Source: Erwinia sp. HDF1-3R | GTDB lineage: Bacteria > Pseudomonadota > Gammaproteobacteria > Enterobacterales > Enterobacteriaceae | Length of the DNA stretch: 64,000 nucleotides | Direction: 5' to 3' | NCBI RefSeq assembly: GCF_039621855.1 | Contig: NZ_CP155071.1 | Span: 1,674,001 to 1,738,000, forward strand | In this document: in pieces, positions 26,686 through 35,889 of the stretch | Layout of the letters: each line of letters begins with the position of its first letter | Position numbering within the stretch: the first letter of the stretch is position 1 | Position numbers and translations under genes: made by a program | Notes under the pieces: model-generated | Database searches by the model: none | What the model saw: the letters and a program-made list of their open reading frames with translations, nothing else | Told to the model about the DNA's origin: nothing

Positions 26686-27228
26686 ATGTCTGCAATCGAA
26701 GTGATACTGGTCGATCGTCACGATCGCCCTACCGGCCGCATGGAAAAGCTGGAGGTGCATGAAAAGGGACTGCTGCATCGTGCGGTGACCGTCTATATCT
26801 TCAACTCGCGTCATCAACTGCTGCTACAGCAGCGCGCCAGTGGGAAATACCACTGCGGCGGCCTGTGGAGTAACACCACCTGCGGTCATCCTTACCCGGA
26901 AGAAGCGACCCGCCACGCCGCCGAGCGACGCCTGCGCGAAGAGATGGGCATGCGCCTGTCGCTGGAACCGGTATTTGAACTGAGCTACAACCTCCCGCTC
27001 AGTAACGGTCTGACTGAACACGAGTACGGCCACGTTTTTTTCGCTATTAGCGATGAGCTGCCGCAGATGAATGCCGATGAAGCGGAAGCCTACCGCTACA
27101 TCTCACTGAGCGAGCTGGAAAATGAGATGGTGCAACATCCCGAGCGCTTTACGCCGTGGTTTCTGCACACCTTCTCCCGTATTCCCGCCCAGCTTCAGCA
27201 GTTTAGCCAAAAACAGATGGCCGGATAA
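26686..27228 (+). CDS. idi: Isopentenyl-diphosphate delta-isomerase, type I
   Basis: 180 residues with the Nudix-related IDI fold, interconverting isopentenyl and dimethylallyl diphosphate in the cytoplasm. The catalytic-Cys motif is NTTCGHP (Cys about 66). The Nudix-like segment follows (AAERRLREEMGM), with the metal and catalytic Glu region TEHEYGHVFF. Length equals E. coli Idi (182). In carotenoid-producing Erwinia and Pantoea an idi gene often accompanies crt genes; none are seen here, so it probably serves general isoprenoid supply. Confidence 0.95.
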   Translation: MSAIEVILVDRHDRPTGRMEKLEVHEKGLLHRAVTVYIFNSRHQLLLQQRASGKYHCGGLWSNTTCGHPYPEEATRHAAERRLREEMGMRLSLEPVFELSYNLPLSNGLTEHEYGHVFFAISDELPQMNADEAEAYRYISLSELENEMVQHPERFTPWFLHTFSRIPAQLQQFSQKQMAG

Positions 27229-27284
27229 CGTTCCGGCCCTACGCTTCTGTTCCCACGCCTGCGCCAGTCAGTAGATGACCAGCA

Positions 27285-28763
27285 TCACTGGCTGGCGGAA
27301 CTGAAATCCTCCGCATCCACATCATAGCCCGACGGCTCCCAGCGAATGAACAGTAACGCCAGCAGCCCTGCCAGCGGTGCCAGCGCAATAATCCAGAAGA
27401 CGCGAGTGCTGAGGGCGGCGGCCAGCAGCGGGAACATAAACAGCGAAACCGTCGAGCTGGCGCGCATCAGCGTCTGGTTAAAACCGACGCCCACGCCGCG
27501 CAGCGAAGTGGGATAGCTGAGTGATGCGAAAGTCATGGTATGGGAGCCCGGCCCGACGCCCTGGCCCAGCAGGAAAAGCGCCAGCATGGCAACAGAAAGG
27601 GCCGCCTCTGCGCCGCTGCCCGGCTTGCCCACCAGGGCCAGACCGACCAGCGCCACCAGCTGAAAACTGTAGCCCAGCACGGTCATCTTCCAGGCACCAA
27701 AGCGTGGGACCAGCCGCACGGCGAGCAGCCCGCCGGTAAAGGCAAAAAGCAAATTCAACGCCAGTGAAACCAGAATGGTGGTCAGCATCGACTGCGCCAG
27801 AAAGCTGGAGATAATTACCGGCAGGCCAAAGGCCACGGCGTTATAAGCGAAAGCCGAGGCGACCGCCGTGACGGTGGCCAGAATCGTCCGGCGCAGGTAA
27901 ATCCCTTTCAGCAGTTCACCGTAATTACGCCAGCTTGCCGCACGCACCGGCTTAACGGGCGGCCGTTCCGACGCCTGCGCCACCTGGGCGTTAATGCCCC
28001 AGGCATTGCGCAGGATCGCCGCGGCCCCTTGCAGATCGCCCTGATTGGCCGCCCAGACGGGCGATTCGCTCATATAGCGACTGCGAATAGCAATAATCAG
28101 CAGGGCGGGTACTGCGCCAAAGCCGAGAATAATACGCCATAGCCAGCCGGCATATTCATCGGGTAGCACCGCGTAGAAAAACAGCACCAGCAGCCAGGAG
28201 ATGGAGATCGCGGCGTACCAGGTGGGGCACCACATAGCGATACTGGAGGCTTTATTTCCCCGTCCCCTGAGCTTCGAAAATTCTGCCAGAAACGCCATCG
28301 CTACCGGTAAATCAATCCCGACACCCAGCCCCATCACGAAGCGCGCCCCGGCCAGCACGTACTCGTTGGGGGCAAACGCACAGGCGATGGCGGCGACCAC
28401 AAAGAAGAACATATCGGCCATAAAGACGCGATAGCGCCCGATTTTGTCGGTCAGATAGCCCCCCGCCAGCGCGCCGATAATGGCCCCGAAGGCAATGGCC
28501 GACGCCACCATCCCCGCGCCACCCGGAGAGAGACCAAACTCCCGCGTAATATCCTTCATGCCGAAGGCCAGCGAGCCTAAATCATAGGCATCCAGAAAAA
28601 CGCCGCCCAGCGCGATGCCAATCACAATGCGCGCATTATTTCGCGACTGCGTACTGGTATTGATCAGATGCGAAACATCGGCTGCCTCGCGGATAATAAC
28701 GGGCTCGCCCGTTGGGATATTCCCTGCCATGGCGACGTGCGCCGACGTGGTTGAAAGCGTCAT
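27285..28763 (-). CDS. MFS transporter, sugar/organic-acid type
   Basis: 492 residues, 12 predicted helices. MFS signatures are GGYLTDKIGRYRVF (motif between helices 2 and 3), ARFVMGLGVGIDLPVAMAFLAEF (helices 4-5, of the PESPR-like sugar-porter group) and RSRYMSESPVW after helix 6. The N-terminal 40 residues are soluble. The substrate cannot be inferred. It converges with idi, the two stops being 56 bp apart, and a weak GGCCGG/CCGGCC hairpin (27219-27238) lies between. Confidence 0.85.
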   Translation of the reverse strand: MTLSTTSAHVAMAGNIPTGEPVIIREAADVSHLINTSTQSRNNARIVIGIALGGVFLDAYDLGSLAFGMKDITREFGLSPGGAGMVASAIAFGAIIGALAGGYLTDKIGRYRVFMADMFFFVVAAIACAFAPNEYVLAGARFVMGLGVGIDLPVAMAFLAEFSKLRGRGNKASSIAMWCPTWYAAISISWLLVLFFYAVLPDEYAGWLWRIILGFGAVPALLIIAIRSRYMSESPVWAANQGDLQGAAAILRNAWGINAQVAQASERPPVKPVRAASWRNYGELLKGIYLRRTILATVTAVASAFAYNAVAFGLPVIISSFLAQSMLTTILVSLALNLLFAFTGGLLAVRLVPRFGAWKMTVLGYSFQLVALVGLALVGKPGSGAEAALSVAMLALFLLGQGVGPGSHTMTFASLSYPTSLRGVGVGFNQTLMRASSTVSLFMFPLLAAALSTRVFWIIALAPLAGLLALLFIRWEPSGYDVDAEDFSSASQ

Positions 28764-28979
28764 AATGTTGTGTTCAGTTTTATTAGAATAAGCGCTGAGA
28801 ATACACGCGAGCGGGACGGAGGGAAATAGTTCGCACTTCTCACCTTATTGGCTTCAGTTAACAAAAATTCGCCGCCGGGCGACAGCAGGGTGATGACCCG
28901 CGCGCTTTTTTGCCGTCCGGCTTCATCCGTTGATTTATTAGGCTACGCTTGTTACTAACCTGACGAAAAGGAAAAGAAA

Positions 28980-29909
28980 ATGGCAAAGGTAACCGCGCGC
29001 GGCGGCGTAATGACGCTGGCTGTTCTACTGGCACTGGCAGGATCGGCGACGGCCGCCGATCCGGTCAGGGTGGGGTCGAAAATTGATACGGAAGGATCGC
29101 TGCTCGGCAATATTATCCTCCAGGTTCTGGACAATCACGGTGTAAAAACCATCAATAAAGTCCAGCTGGGCACCACGCAGGTCGTTCGCGGTGCAATTAC
29201 GGCGGGCGAGCTGGATATCTATCCGGAATACACCGGTAACGGCGCCTTCTTCTTTAATGACGAACAGGACCCAGCATGGAAAAATGCGCAGGCGGGCTAT
29301 GAAAAAGTAAAAAAACTGGATGAGGAAAAAAATCATCTGACCTGGCTTACTCCCTCACCGGCGAACAATACCTGGACCATTGCGGTCAGCGGCGATCTGG
29401 CGAAGAAAAATAATCTGAATTCACTGGACGACCTGAGCGCCTGGCTGAAAAAGGGCGGGGAGTTCAAGCTGGCGGCCTCGGCCGAATTTATCGAGCGCCC
29501 TGATGCGCTTCCGGCCTTTCAGAAAGCCTATGGGTTTACGCTTAAGCAGGACCAGCTCCTGTCGCTGGCCGGAGGCGATACGGCGGTCACCGTGAAGGCC
29601 GCTGCGCAACATACCTCTGGTGTTAACGCCGCAATGGCTTACGGCACGGACGGCCCGGTAGCCGCACTTGGCCTGCAAACGCTTAGCGATCCTAAAGGCG
29701 TGCAGCCGGTCTATGCACCCGCCCCGGTGATACGTGATGCGGTCCTGAAAGCCTATCCGGACATTGCGGAGTGGCTGAAACCCGTCTTTGCTTCACTCGA
29801 CGAAAAAACGCTGCAATCGCTCAACGCGAAAATAGCGGTAGAGGGGCAGGATGCTAAGAAAGTGGCTGCGGACTATCTGCAACAAAAGCAGCTGCTACAG
29901 GCTAAGTAA
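28980..29909 (+). CDS. osmF: OsmF (YehZ), substrate-binding protein of the OsmU-type ABC importer
   Basis: 309 residues. A signal peptide (cleavage after ATAA) precedes a QAT-type (OpuAC) binding domain with VRVGSKIDTEGSLLGNIILQVL and the ligand-loop region TAGELDIYPEYTGNGAFFF. It delivers an osmoprotectant-like quaternary amine to the YehYXW permease; the E. coli ortholog is an RpoS-dependent, low-affinity betaine system. It is the first gene of the four-gene operon osmF-yehY-yehX-yehW. In E. coli the operon also neighbours bglX. ATG follows AAAAGGAAAAG. Confidence 0.94.
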   Translation: MAKVTARGGVMTLAVLLALAGSATAADPVRVGSKIDTEGSLLGNIILQVLDNHGVKTINKVQLGTTQVVRGAITAGELDIYPEYTGNGAFFFNDEQDPAWKNAQAGYEKVKKLDEEKNHLTWLTPSPANNTWTIAVSGDLAKKNNLNSLDDLSAWLKKGGEFKLAASAEFIERPDALPAFQKAYGFTLKQDQLLSLAGGDTAVTVKAAAQHTSGVNAAMAYGTDGPVAALGLQTLSDPKGVQPVYAPAPVIRDAVLKAYPDIAEWLKPVFASLDEKTLQSLNAKIAVEGQDAKKVAADYLQQKQLLQAK

Positions 29910-29920
29910 AGGCCGGTTTG

Positions 29921-31105
29921 ATGGTCGGTTATCGCGGGGAAACTGTGCGCCTCACTATTTATAATCGCGTATTGCTGATGCTGGGCGTACTGCTGGCCGC
30001 GGCGCTGCTCCTGCTGCCGTTCCTTAACTACGCGCCCAATCGGCTGGTATCCGGTCAGCCTTTTGCCCTGTATCAACTTATGCCCGGTGGCGGAGAGGGG
30101 TGGCTGCTGCCGGTGCTGGTGCTACCGCTGCTGGCATTTCTGCCGCTCTCCCGACGTAATCTGCTGCTGACGCTGTTACTGAGCGAACTGCTGCTGGTGG
30201 GGCTGATCGCGCTGGGAGGCGAACTGGCCGCCCGGCTTTCGCAGCAGGGCAGCCCGCTGGCACGCAGCGCCTTCGGCAGCGGCTGCTGGCTGGCGCTGGG
30301 CCTCTGTCTGCTGGCCGCAGCGGATGCCGTGACCCGGCTGACGAAAAATCCCCTCTGGCGACTGCTGCTGAACGGACAAATCTGGATCCCGGTCATCGTT
30401 TTAATCCTGAGCGGACAGCTCGATCAGCTGGCGCTGCTGAAAGAGTACGCCAACCGCCGGGAGGTCTTTAATGAGGCGCTTAGCCACCATTTGCTGCTGC
30501 TGCTGGGTACGCTGCTGCCGACCCTGCTTATCGGCATTCCGCTGGGCTGGCTGTGTTACCGAAAAAAATCGGCGCAGTCCCCGGTCTTCGCGGTGCTGAA
30601 CATTATTCAGACCGTACCCTCTATCGCTCTCTTCGCCCTGTTGATCGCCCCGCTGGCCGGGCTGGCAAAGGCCTTTCCGGCGCTTTCTGACATAGGCATC
30701 AGCGGTATCGGGGTAGCGCCCGCGCTGATCGCGCTGGTGCTGTATGCGCTGTTGCCGCTGGTGAGAAGCGTGGTAGCGGGTTTACAGCAGGTACCCCGGG
30801 AGGTGGTTGAAACCGCGCGTGGCATGGGCATGACCCCGGCACAGATTTTCTGGCATGCCGAAGTGCCGCTGGCGCTGCCGGTACTGCTTTCCGGGCTACG
30901 GGTCATTTCGGTTCAGACCGTTGGCATGGCGGCGATTGCCGCGCTGATTGGGGCCGGTGGGTTTGGTGCCATCATCTTTCAGGGGCTTCTCAGCAGCGCG
31001 CTGGAACTGGTACTGCTGGGGGTGATCCCGGTCATTGCGCTGGCGGTGGTGGTTGATGCGTTGTTCAAATTTCTCCTTTCGCTGACCGAGGCAAAGCGCC
31101 AATGA
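29921..31105 (+). CDS. yehY: YehY, permease of the OsmU-type ABC importer
   Basis: About 394 residues. The N-terminal half carries extra membrane helices (as in E. coli YehY, about 385 aa). The C-terminal half is the BPD-type permease domain with the coupling EAA loop VPREVVETARGMGMTPAQIF. APNRLVSGQ near the N terminus is a family marker. Start is uncertain: ATG at 29921 is used, but GTG at 29945 behind GGGGA is equally possible. It is coupled to yehX by a four-base ATGA overlap. Confidence 0.92.
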   Translation: MVGYRGETVRLTIYNRVLLMLGVLLAAALLLLPFLNYAPNRLVSGQPFALYQLMPGGGEGWLLPVLVLPLLAFLPLSRRNLLLTLLLSELLLVGLIALGGELAARLSQQGSPLARSAFGSGCWLALGLCLLAAADAVTRLTKNPLWRLLLNGQIWIPVIVLILSGQLDQLALLKEYANRREVFNEALSHHLLLLLGTLLPTLLIGIPLGWLCYRKKSAQSPVFAVLNIIQTVPSIALFALLIAPLAGLAKAFPALSDIGISGIGVAPALIALVLYALLPLVRSVVAGLQQVPREVVETARGMGMTPAQIFWHAEVPLALPVLLSGLRVISVQTVGMAAIAALIGAGGFGAIIFQGLLSSALELVLLGVIPVIALAVVVDALFKFLLSLTEAKRQ

Positions 31106-32034
31106 TCAACTTTAACGGAGTGAGCAAATATTTTGCCGGAAAACCGGCCGTCAGCGATCTGACGCTAAATATTGCCGACGGGGAATTTACGGTGCTGATT
31201 GGCACATCGGGTTCGGGTAAGTCCACCACTCTGAAAATGATAAACCGCCTGATTGAGCATGATGAGGGGTCGATTCTGTTCGCCGGAGAGGAGATCCGCC
31301 AGTTCAACCCTCAGGTGCTTCGCCGACGTATGGGCTACGCCATCCAGTCAATAGGACTTTTCCCTCACTGGACGGTAGAGAAGAACATCGCCACCGTGCC
31401 CGCGCTGCTTAACTGGCCGAAGGCGCGCATCGCCGAGCGGGTCAGCGAGCTGCTGGCACTGCTGAATCTTGAGGATCATTTTCGTCACCGCTACCCTCAT
31501 CAGCTTTCCGGCGGGCAGCAGCAGCGGGTGGGGGTAGCCCGCGCGCTGGCGGCCGATCCTGAGGTACTGCTGATGGATGAGCCTTTCGGTGCGCTGGATC
31601 CGGTAACGCGAGCCGCGCTCCAGCAGGAGATTGTGCGGATTCATCAGCTTTCTGGCCGCACTATCGTGTTGGTGACGCACGATATTGATGAAGCCCTGGC
31701 GCTGGCGGACCGTCTGGTGCTTATGGACGGCGGTAAAGTGATTCAGCAGGGTACGCCGCTGGAGATGCTGACCCGACCCAAAAACGCCTTCGTGCAGGAC
31801 TTTTTTGGCCGTAGTGAGCTGGGCGTCAGGCTGTTGTCACTCGGCAACGCCGGATCGGCGGCGCGGCGGGGAGAGTGGCTGGATGAAGAGGCCATTCCCG
31901 AAAGTATGACCCTGCGCGAGGCGCTGTCACAGTTCATTGCCCGACAGACCGATCGGCTGGCGGTGACAGATGCGCAGCATCGCCCGCTTGGCGTGCTGTA
32001 TTTCGCCGATCTGCTGCGGCAGAAGGGGGCTTAA
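31102..32034 (+). CDS. yehX: YehX, ATPase of the OsmU-type ABC importer
   Basis: 310 residues. Walker [10 protein letters not shown] (about 36-44), Q-loop [10 protein letters not shown], signature [15 protein letters not shown], Walker [14 protein letters not shown], and H-loop VTHDIDEA, all intact. A C-terminal CBS-like segment (about 240-310) is shared with glycine-betaine transporters and may sense ionic strength. It powers YehY/YehW. Start overlaps yehY; yehW follows after one base. Confidence 0.95.
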   Translation: MINFNGVSKYFAGKPAVSDLTLNIADGEFTVLIGTSGSGKSTTLKMINRLIEHDEGSILFAGEEIRQFNPQVLRRRMGYAIQSIGLFPHWTVEKNIATVPALLNWPKARIAERVSELLALLNLEDHFRHRYPHQLSGGQQQRVGVARALAADPEVLLMDEPFGALDPVTRAALQQEIVRIHQLSGRTIVLVTHDIDEALALADRLVLMDGGKVIQQGTPLEMLTRPKNAFVQDFFGRSELGVRLLSLGNAGSAARRGEWLDEEAIPESMTLREALSQFIARQTDRLAVTDAQHRPLGVLYFADLLRQKGA

Positions 32035-32035
32035 G

Positions 32036-32761
32036 ATGCGCTGGCTCCGCGATCCGCTTTTATGGCTGATTCTGTTGTTTGTGGCTCTGCTGCTGCTCAT
32101 GCCCTTAAGCGGCCCGCTGTTTGCCCGGGCCTTTCCGCAGCTGGAGCGCCCGCTGTACCAGCAGGACAGTTTTGTTCAGCTGGCCCTGTCACATATCAAA
32201 CTGGTGGCATTTTCCAGCTTTTTTGCCGTCATTATCGGCATGGGGGCCGGCGTACTGGTTACGCGCCGGGCCGGGAAGGAGTTTCGATCGCTGACTGAAA
32301 CGCTGGTCGCGGCAGGTCAGACGTTTCCACCGGTAGCCGTGTTAGCCATTGCCGTGCCGGTGATGGGATTTGGCGAAGCGCCTGCGATTATCGCGCTGCT
32401 GCTGTATGGCCTGCTGCCCGTTCTACAGGGGACGCTGGCCGGTATTGATGCGGTGCCTGCCAGCGCCAGGGAAATCGCCGAAGGCGTGGGCATGAGCGCG
32501 AGGCAAATTTTGTGCAAAGTGGAGTTGCCACTGGCCGCACCGGTGATTCTGGCAGGGATCAGGACATCGGTGATTATTAATATCGGTACGGCGGCGATTG
32601 CCTCTACCGTGGGAGCGAAAACGCTGGGAACCCCGGTGATTATTGGACTGAGCGGATTTAACACGGCTTATGTTATCCAGGGCGCCTGCCTGGTCGCCCT
32701 GATGGCGATCGTGACCGATCGACTTTTCGAGCGGTTAATGCGGCGGTTTAAGAACGGATAA
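32036..32761 (+). CDS. yehW: YehW, second permease of the OsmU-type ABC importer
   Basis: 242 residues (E. coli 243). Six helices of the BPD permease fold with the EAA loop [23 protein letters not shown] at 32036 follows the GGGGG just before the yehX stop; reading frames starting earlier overlap yehX and are not needed. Its 3' end overlaps the small convergent gene yohO by 14 bp. Confidence 0.94.
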   Translation: MRWLRDPLLWLILLFVALLLLMPLSGPLFARAFPQLERPLYQQDSFVQLALSHIKLVAFSSFFAVIIGMGAGVLVTRRAGKEFRSLTETLVAAGQTFPPVAVLAIAVPVMGFGEAPAIIALLLYGLLPVLQGTLAGIDAVPASAREIAEGVGMSARQILCKVELPLAAPVILAGIRTSVIINIGTAAIASTVGAKTLGTPVIIGLSGFNTAYVIQGACLVALMAIVTDRLFERLMRRFKNG

Positions 32762-32852
32762 GGATGGTGTAGCCGGTCAGCATCACGCCGCCAATGCCAC
32801 CGAGGGCCATCATCAGGAAGATAATAATTACGCCAATTTTTTGCCAGTTCAT
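32748..32852 (-). CDS. yohO: YohO, 34-residue single-helix membrane protein
   Basis: A short gene on the reverse strand: ATG at 32852-32850, stop TAA at 32750-32748. The product begins MNWQKIGVI and contains [18 protein letters not shown], matching what I recall of the 35-aa E. coli YohO along its whole length (KIGVI...[14 protein letters not shown]). It is one hydrophobic helix with a Gly zipper (GGIGG). It lies between yehW and mlrA and overlaps the yehW end. Function unknown; it is too short for most gene finders. Confidence 0.85.
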   Translation of the reverse strand: MNWQKIGVIIIFLMMALGGIGGVMLTGYTILIRS

Positions 32853-32944
32853 GCCGTTGCCCGTTTGTTGAAGCGCTGAGGGCACGAGTATATCGCCTTT
32901 CCCACCCTCGCGTTAAGCCTTTGCTGGCTTTTTAACGACGTTCG

Positions 32945-33676
32945 CTAATGACCGATATGTGAGACGGTAAAACCCTGCTCCTGCCAGTGATTCATCATCT
33001 CCTGCTGCCGGTGGGTTAACGCTTTTCCGGTAAAAATGAAGATCTTCTGGCCTGGAAACAGCTCCGGACGGGGCATCTCCAGCGGCTCGGCCATAACGTC
33101 CATCCGCCAGCCCTGCTGTGATAACCGCCATGCTTCAAGCCACAGCCGCGTACGGTCCTCCGTCCCCCAGCCCATTAATAGCGCATCCTTACCCGCTTTC
33201 TTGCGCGAGCCGGTAAGACAGAATGCCACATAGTCGATTAGCGCGCCGTCCAGCAGACTGCACATGGCACGCGCGGTATTTTGATCCAGGCCGAGCCGCT
33301 GCCGGATGGGCAGAAAAACGTTGTCTATCAGCACATCCGCCGGATTTTCCCGGCCAATGGTGGCGATTTTATTCCTGATTTTTGCCGGTTTAACGTGACG
33401 AAGAACGGTCATCATCTCTTCTTTGAGGGTGGACCAGGCATCATCCACGCTGATATTTTCCCCCTCCAGCAACGCCTTGACTTTGCCAACGGGAACACCG
33501 CTTCCAACCCAGCGCTTAATTTCTTCAATGCGCAGAATATCATCTTCATCAAACTGTCGGTGACCCCCTTCAGTCCGCTGAGGCTTCAGTAAGCCATAGC
33601 GGCGCTGCCAGGCACGAAGCGTAACGGGGTTGATCCCGCAGCGTTCGGCAACGTCACCAATACTGTACAATGCCAT
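32945..33676 (-). CDS. mlrA: MlrA (YehV), MerR-family regulator of csgD/curli
   Basis: 243 residues, the same as E. coli MlrA. The N-terminal winged helix has [30 protein letters not shown] and [13 protein letters not shown]. The C-terminal part is a cobalamin-binding-like domain without an obvious B12-binding His motif. In E. coli it activates csgD, hence curli and biofilm. It is the last backbone gene before the island. The ATG at 33676 gives the family start. Confidence 0.94.
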   Translation of the reverse strand: MALYSIGDVAERCGINPVTLRAWQRRYGLLKPQRTEGGHRQFDEDDILRIEEIKRWVGSGVPVGKVKALLEGENISVDDAWSTLKEEMMTVLRHVKPAKIRNKIATIGRENPADVLIDNVFLPIRQRLGLDQNTARAMCSLLDGALIDYVAFCLTGSRKKAGKDALLMGWGTEDRTRLWLEAWRLSQQGWRMDVMAEPLEMPRPELFPGQKIFIFTGKALTHRQQEMMNHWQEQGFTVSHIGH

Positions 33677-33730
33677 GCAATTCCTCTTATCTTTCTTCTC
33701 TCACCCTAACCGTAGCGGACTCCCTCCGGC

Positions 33731-33756
33731 TGTACAACTATTTTTTCTATTGTACA
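33731..33756. promoter_or_regulatory. Paired TGTACA boxes upstream of mlrA (candidate MlrA operator)
   Basis: Two TGTACA palindromes (33731-33736 and 33751-33756) are separated by an AT-rich 14-bp spacer, 55-80 bp upstream of the mlrA start. The reported E. coli MlrA site, as I recall it, is paired TGTACA halves with a 12-nt spacer. Here the spacing is two bases longer. Autoregulation is an inference. Confidence 0.4.
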
Positions 33757-33795
33757 AGTTGAAGCAGAATAGAAAATCAGCTGTATCTCATATAA

Positions 33796-33833
33796 GGGGG
33801 CTGACGCTCAGTCGAATGAAAACTCACGTTAAT
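33796..33833 (+). mobile_element. Tn3-family terminal inverted repeat (left, outward end at 33796)
   Basis: GGGGGCTGACGCTCAG followed by GAATGAAAACTCACGTTAA is nearly identical to the 38-bp inverted repeat of Tn3. The five bases outside are TATAA. No Tn3 transposase or resolvase gene is visible in the window. Confidence 0.75.
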
Positions 33834-34148
33834 GGGGTTCGAGGGCCAACCGTGCGAAAAAAACCACGTTAAGAAACTAACTTTTTGAAATGTCCATACT
33901 TATGAGACTACATATTGGGGCCGAAAAATCGGTACCTAATATCGTTTTTTTATCGGTTTGAGGCTAGATCGTATCAAAATCGATTTCTGGTACCTGTTAG
34001 CGTGGTTTCTTACATTACTGTACGTTCAACTTAGACGAGAAAGATCGCCTGAAAAATCGATTAATGGACAGCAGCGTCAGTTAAATGCCATTTAGCGATA
34101 AAAAACGCTGTTTTAAGGGCTTTTATCTATATATCAGTCATTTACCTC
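33834..34148. other. Non-coding interior of a possible Tn3-derived miniature element
   Basis: 315 bp of AT-rich sequence between two facing Tn3-type repeats. No gene is seen. It contains facing short repeats (AAACCACGTTAAGAAAC near 33860 and GTTAGCGTGGTTTCTTA near 33996) and two GGTACC sites. It could be a remnant of a resolution site, but this is a guess. Confidence 0.4.
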
Positions 34149-34186
34149 AATAACGTACGTTTTCGTTCCATTGGCCTTCAGACCCC
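34149..34186 (-). mobile_element. Tn3-family terminal inverted repeat (right-facing end at 34186)
   Basis: Read on the reverse strand it begins GGGGTCTGAAGGCCAATGGA and continues ACGAAAACGTACGTTA, a clear Tn3-type repeat. With 33796-33833 it bounds a 391-bp unit without genes. The five bases outside are TATTT, not an exact match to the left flank TATAA. Confidence 0.75.
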
Positions 34187-34222
34187 TATTTATAGCTGCT
34201 GCGATGAACCCCAAACACGTTG

Positions 34223-34420
34223 CACACAACGGCAACAGGAAACCGCGCCCTCTATGGGTGTTTTAGCTGCTCGCTCTTCTTTCAACTGGCGGACCAACTT
34301 ACCCATCATGGATTTACCGATATTCATTGCCGTGGCAGCGGCGGCAACGGTGTAATGCTGATCGAGTATAAGTCGGGCCGCTTCGAGGCGGAAGTCGGGG
34401 CTAAAATGCGTCTGTTACGT
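34223..34420 (-). pseudogene. IS3-family transposase OrfA fragment
   Basis: The reverse strand encodes about 60 residues, HFSPDFRLEAARLILDQ and then YTVAAAATAMNIGKSMMGKLV. This is the helix-turn-helix region of IS3-family OrfA proteins (usual form SPEFRLEAAQLVVDQ.YTV..AA.AM.VG.STM). A TAA stop lies three codons before it, and it breaks off before the leucine-zipper part. No OrfB accompanies it. Confidence 0.7.
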
Positions 34421-34651
34421 CCGGTCATAATGTCACCTGTTTTGACTATGAGGTGATGATATCACCTCTATTCAGGTGGCCAAATTCACTGTGACACGAC
34501 AATATGACTGAAGGAGATTTCAGGAGCAGGGTCTTCCAAATGATATTCGCATTGATAATGGCAGGCCTGAGCCTGGCTGTCATTATCAGCATTAATGCTG
34601 CGAGCCGGTTCGTCTGTAAAAAAATTGCGTGCCCTGAACTCATTGATGAGG

Positions 34652-35569
34652 TTATGCAAACAGGGAATTCCATTTTTTTTCAATGAACGTGCTGAAGTCC
34701 CGGAATAAAGGTGAATAATGCTTTCGGTAACGCCATACCAGATGTACCTGTAATTCAGGTAGTCGCCATTCAGGAAGCAGATGAATAAGCAAGCCACTGT
34801 CCACCTGCTCTTTCACCGCCCAGACCGGGGCTGCAAGACATATCCCCCGGTTTTCTGTAGCCATGTTAATAAGACTGAAAACATTATTGGACACCATTTC
34901 TTTTCCGGGTGTGAATTCTATTTTTCGTGACTCACCATTCTTCATAAGAATTAATGGTGGCTTCAGGTAAGGGTGACTGAGTCTCAAAAAACTATGACCA
35001 GACATTTCTTCAGGAAATTTGATGGGTTTGTGTTTTGAAAGATAGTCAGGGGAAGCATAAATTCCAAAAGGAACGGGGTTAAGGCTTCTGTGAATTAGAT
35101 CTGGATTATTCAGATAACCACTTTTGAGAACTAAATCATCAAATTCGGGGGAGTCCGCCGTAAAATTCCCGCTATCACGGGAAAGCAAATGTATGGACAC
35201 TCCAGGATTAAGGTCTATATATTCCATTATCCACTGACTGGCAATATTATCGCATATTATGCTTGGAGCGGACAATCTCATGACCCCCTTTATTTCATTG
35301 CCAATACCATCAATTCTGGCAAGGAGATTAGAGTACGCTTCACATATAATTATAGATTTCTCATACGCTATTTTTCCTGACTCTGTCAGTTCACATTTAT
35401 GTGCATTTCTGCTAATAAGTTGCGCTCCGATAGTGTTTTCAAGCTTCGTTAGGTTTTTGCTTACAGTGCCTGTCGACACACTAAGTTCTGTGGCGGCAGC
35501 AGAGAAACTTCCCATTTCTACAACTGTGACAAAAGTAATCCAGTCATTGATCAGTACATTTTTTTTCAT
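34652..35569 (-). CDS. LysR-family transcriptional regulator
   Basis: 305 residues. The N-terminal winged helix-turn-helix has WITFVTVVEMGSFSAAATELSVSTGTVSKNLTKLE, the standard LysR pattern. An effector domain of LysR substrate-binding type follows (MRLSAPSIICDNIA...LATENRGICLAAP). Start ATG at 35569 follows GGAGGTGAT; an upstream in-frame ATG at 35629 is not needed. The gene is AT-rich and stands alone between IS remnants, so it was probably acquired with the island. Its target is unknown; the secretion operon 2.8 kb away is a candidate. Confidence 0.88.
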   Translation of the reverse strand: MKKNVLINDWITFVTVVEMGSFSAAATELSVSTGTVSKNLTKLENTIGAQLISRNAHKCELTESGKIAYEKSIIICEAYSNLLARIDGIGNEIKGVMRLSAPSIICDNIASQWIMEYIDLNPGVSIHLLSRDSGNFTADSPEFDDLVLKSGYLNNPDLIHRSLNPVPFGIYASPDYLSKHKPIKFPEEMSGHSFLRLSHPYLKPPLILMKNGESRKIEFTPGKEMVSNNVFSLINMATENRGICLAAPVWAVKEQVDSGLLIHLLPEWRLPELQVHLVWRYRKHYSPLFRDFSTFIEKKWNSLFA

Positions 35570-35889
35570 GTAAAAATCACCTCCGAAAGTAAGACGAATA
35601 CCATAGCATAAACAAACCCGCCCTCCCATTTGTCACTTGACATATTGATTTTTATTCAGGGTTTGTTTAGAAAAAACTTTCTATCAAAAAAATTGAAATT
35701 TTCATGTCATATAGTCTCTGTCAGAGAATGATTTTTTTGTTGTATTCAGACAACGATATTATGTGTCCGTAATATTTTTTTTGAGATGTTATTTCCGATC
35801 ATGAAAGGTGGTCGTTAATTGTCTCAGCTACCATTGGGTATGCCCTGCTAATTCGTTAATCAAAAGATAATAATGCATGCATAGTTGTT
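35570..35889. other. AT-rich intergenic region upstream of the LysR gene
   Basis: Holds the presumed LysR promoter. It includes a TTTTTTATCAAAAAA-like stretch and several T runs near 35680-35790. No gene is recognised. Confidence 0.4.

Noticed and set aside
26686-27228. Carotenoid biosynthesis cluster
   Set aside because: Only idi is present; no crtE, crtB, crtI or related genes are seen in the window.
33791-34191. Exact 5-bp target duplication for the 391-bp Tn3-type unit
   Set aside because: The flanks are TATAA and TATTT, which do not match, so a clean duplication cannot be claimed.
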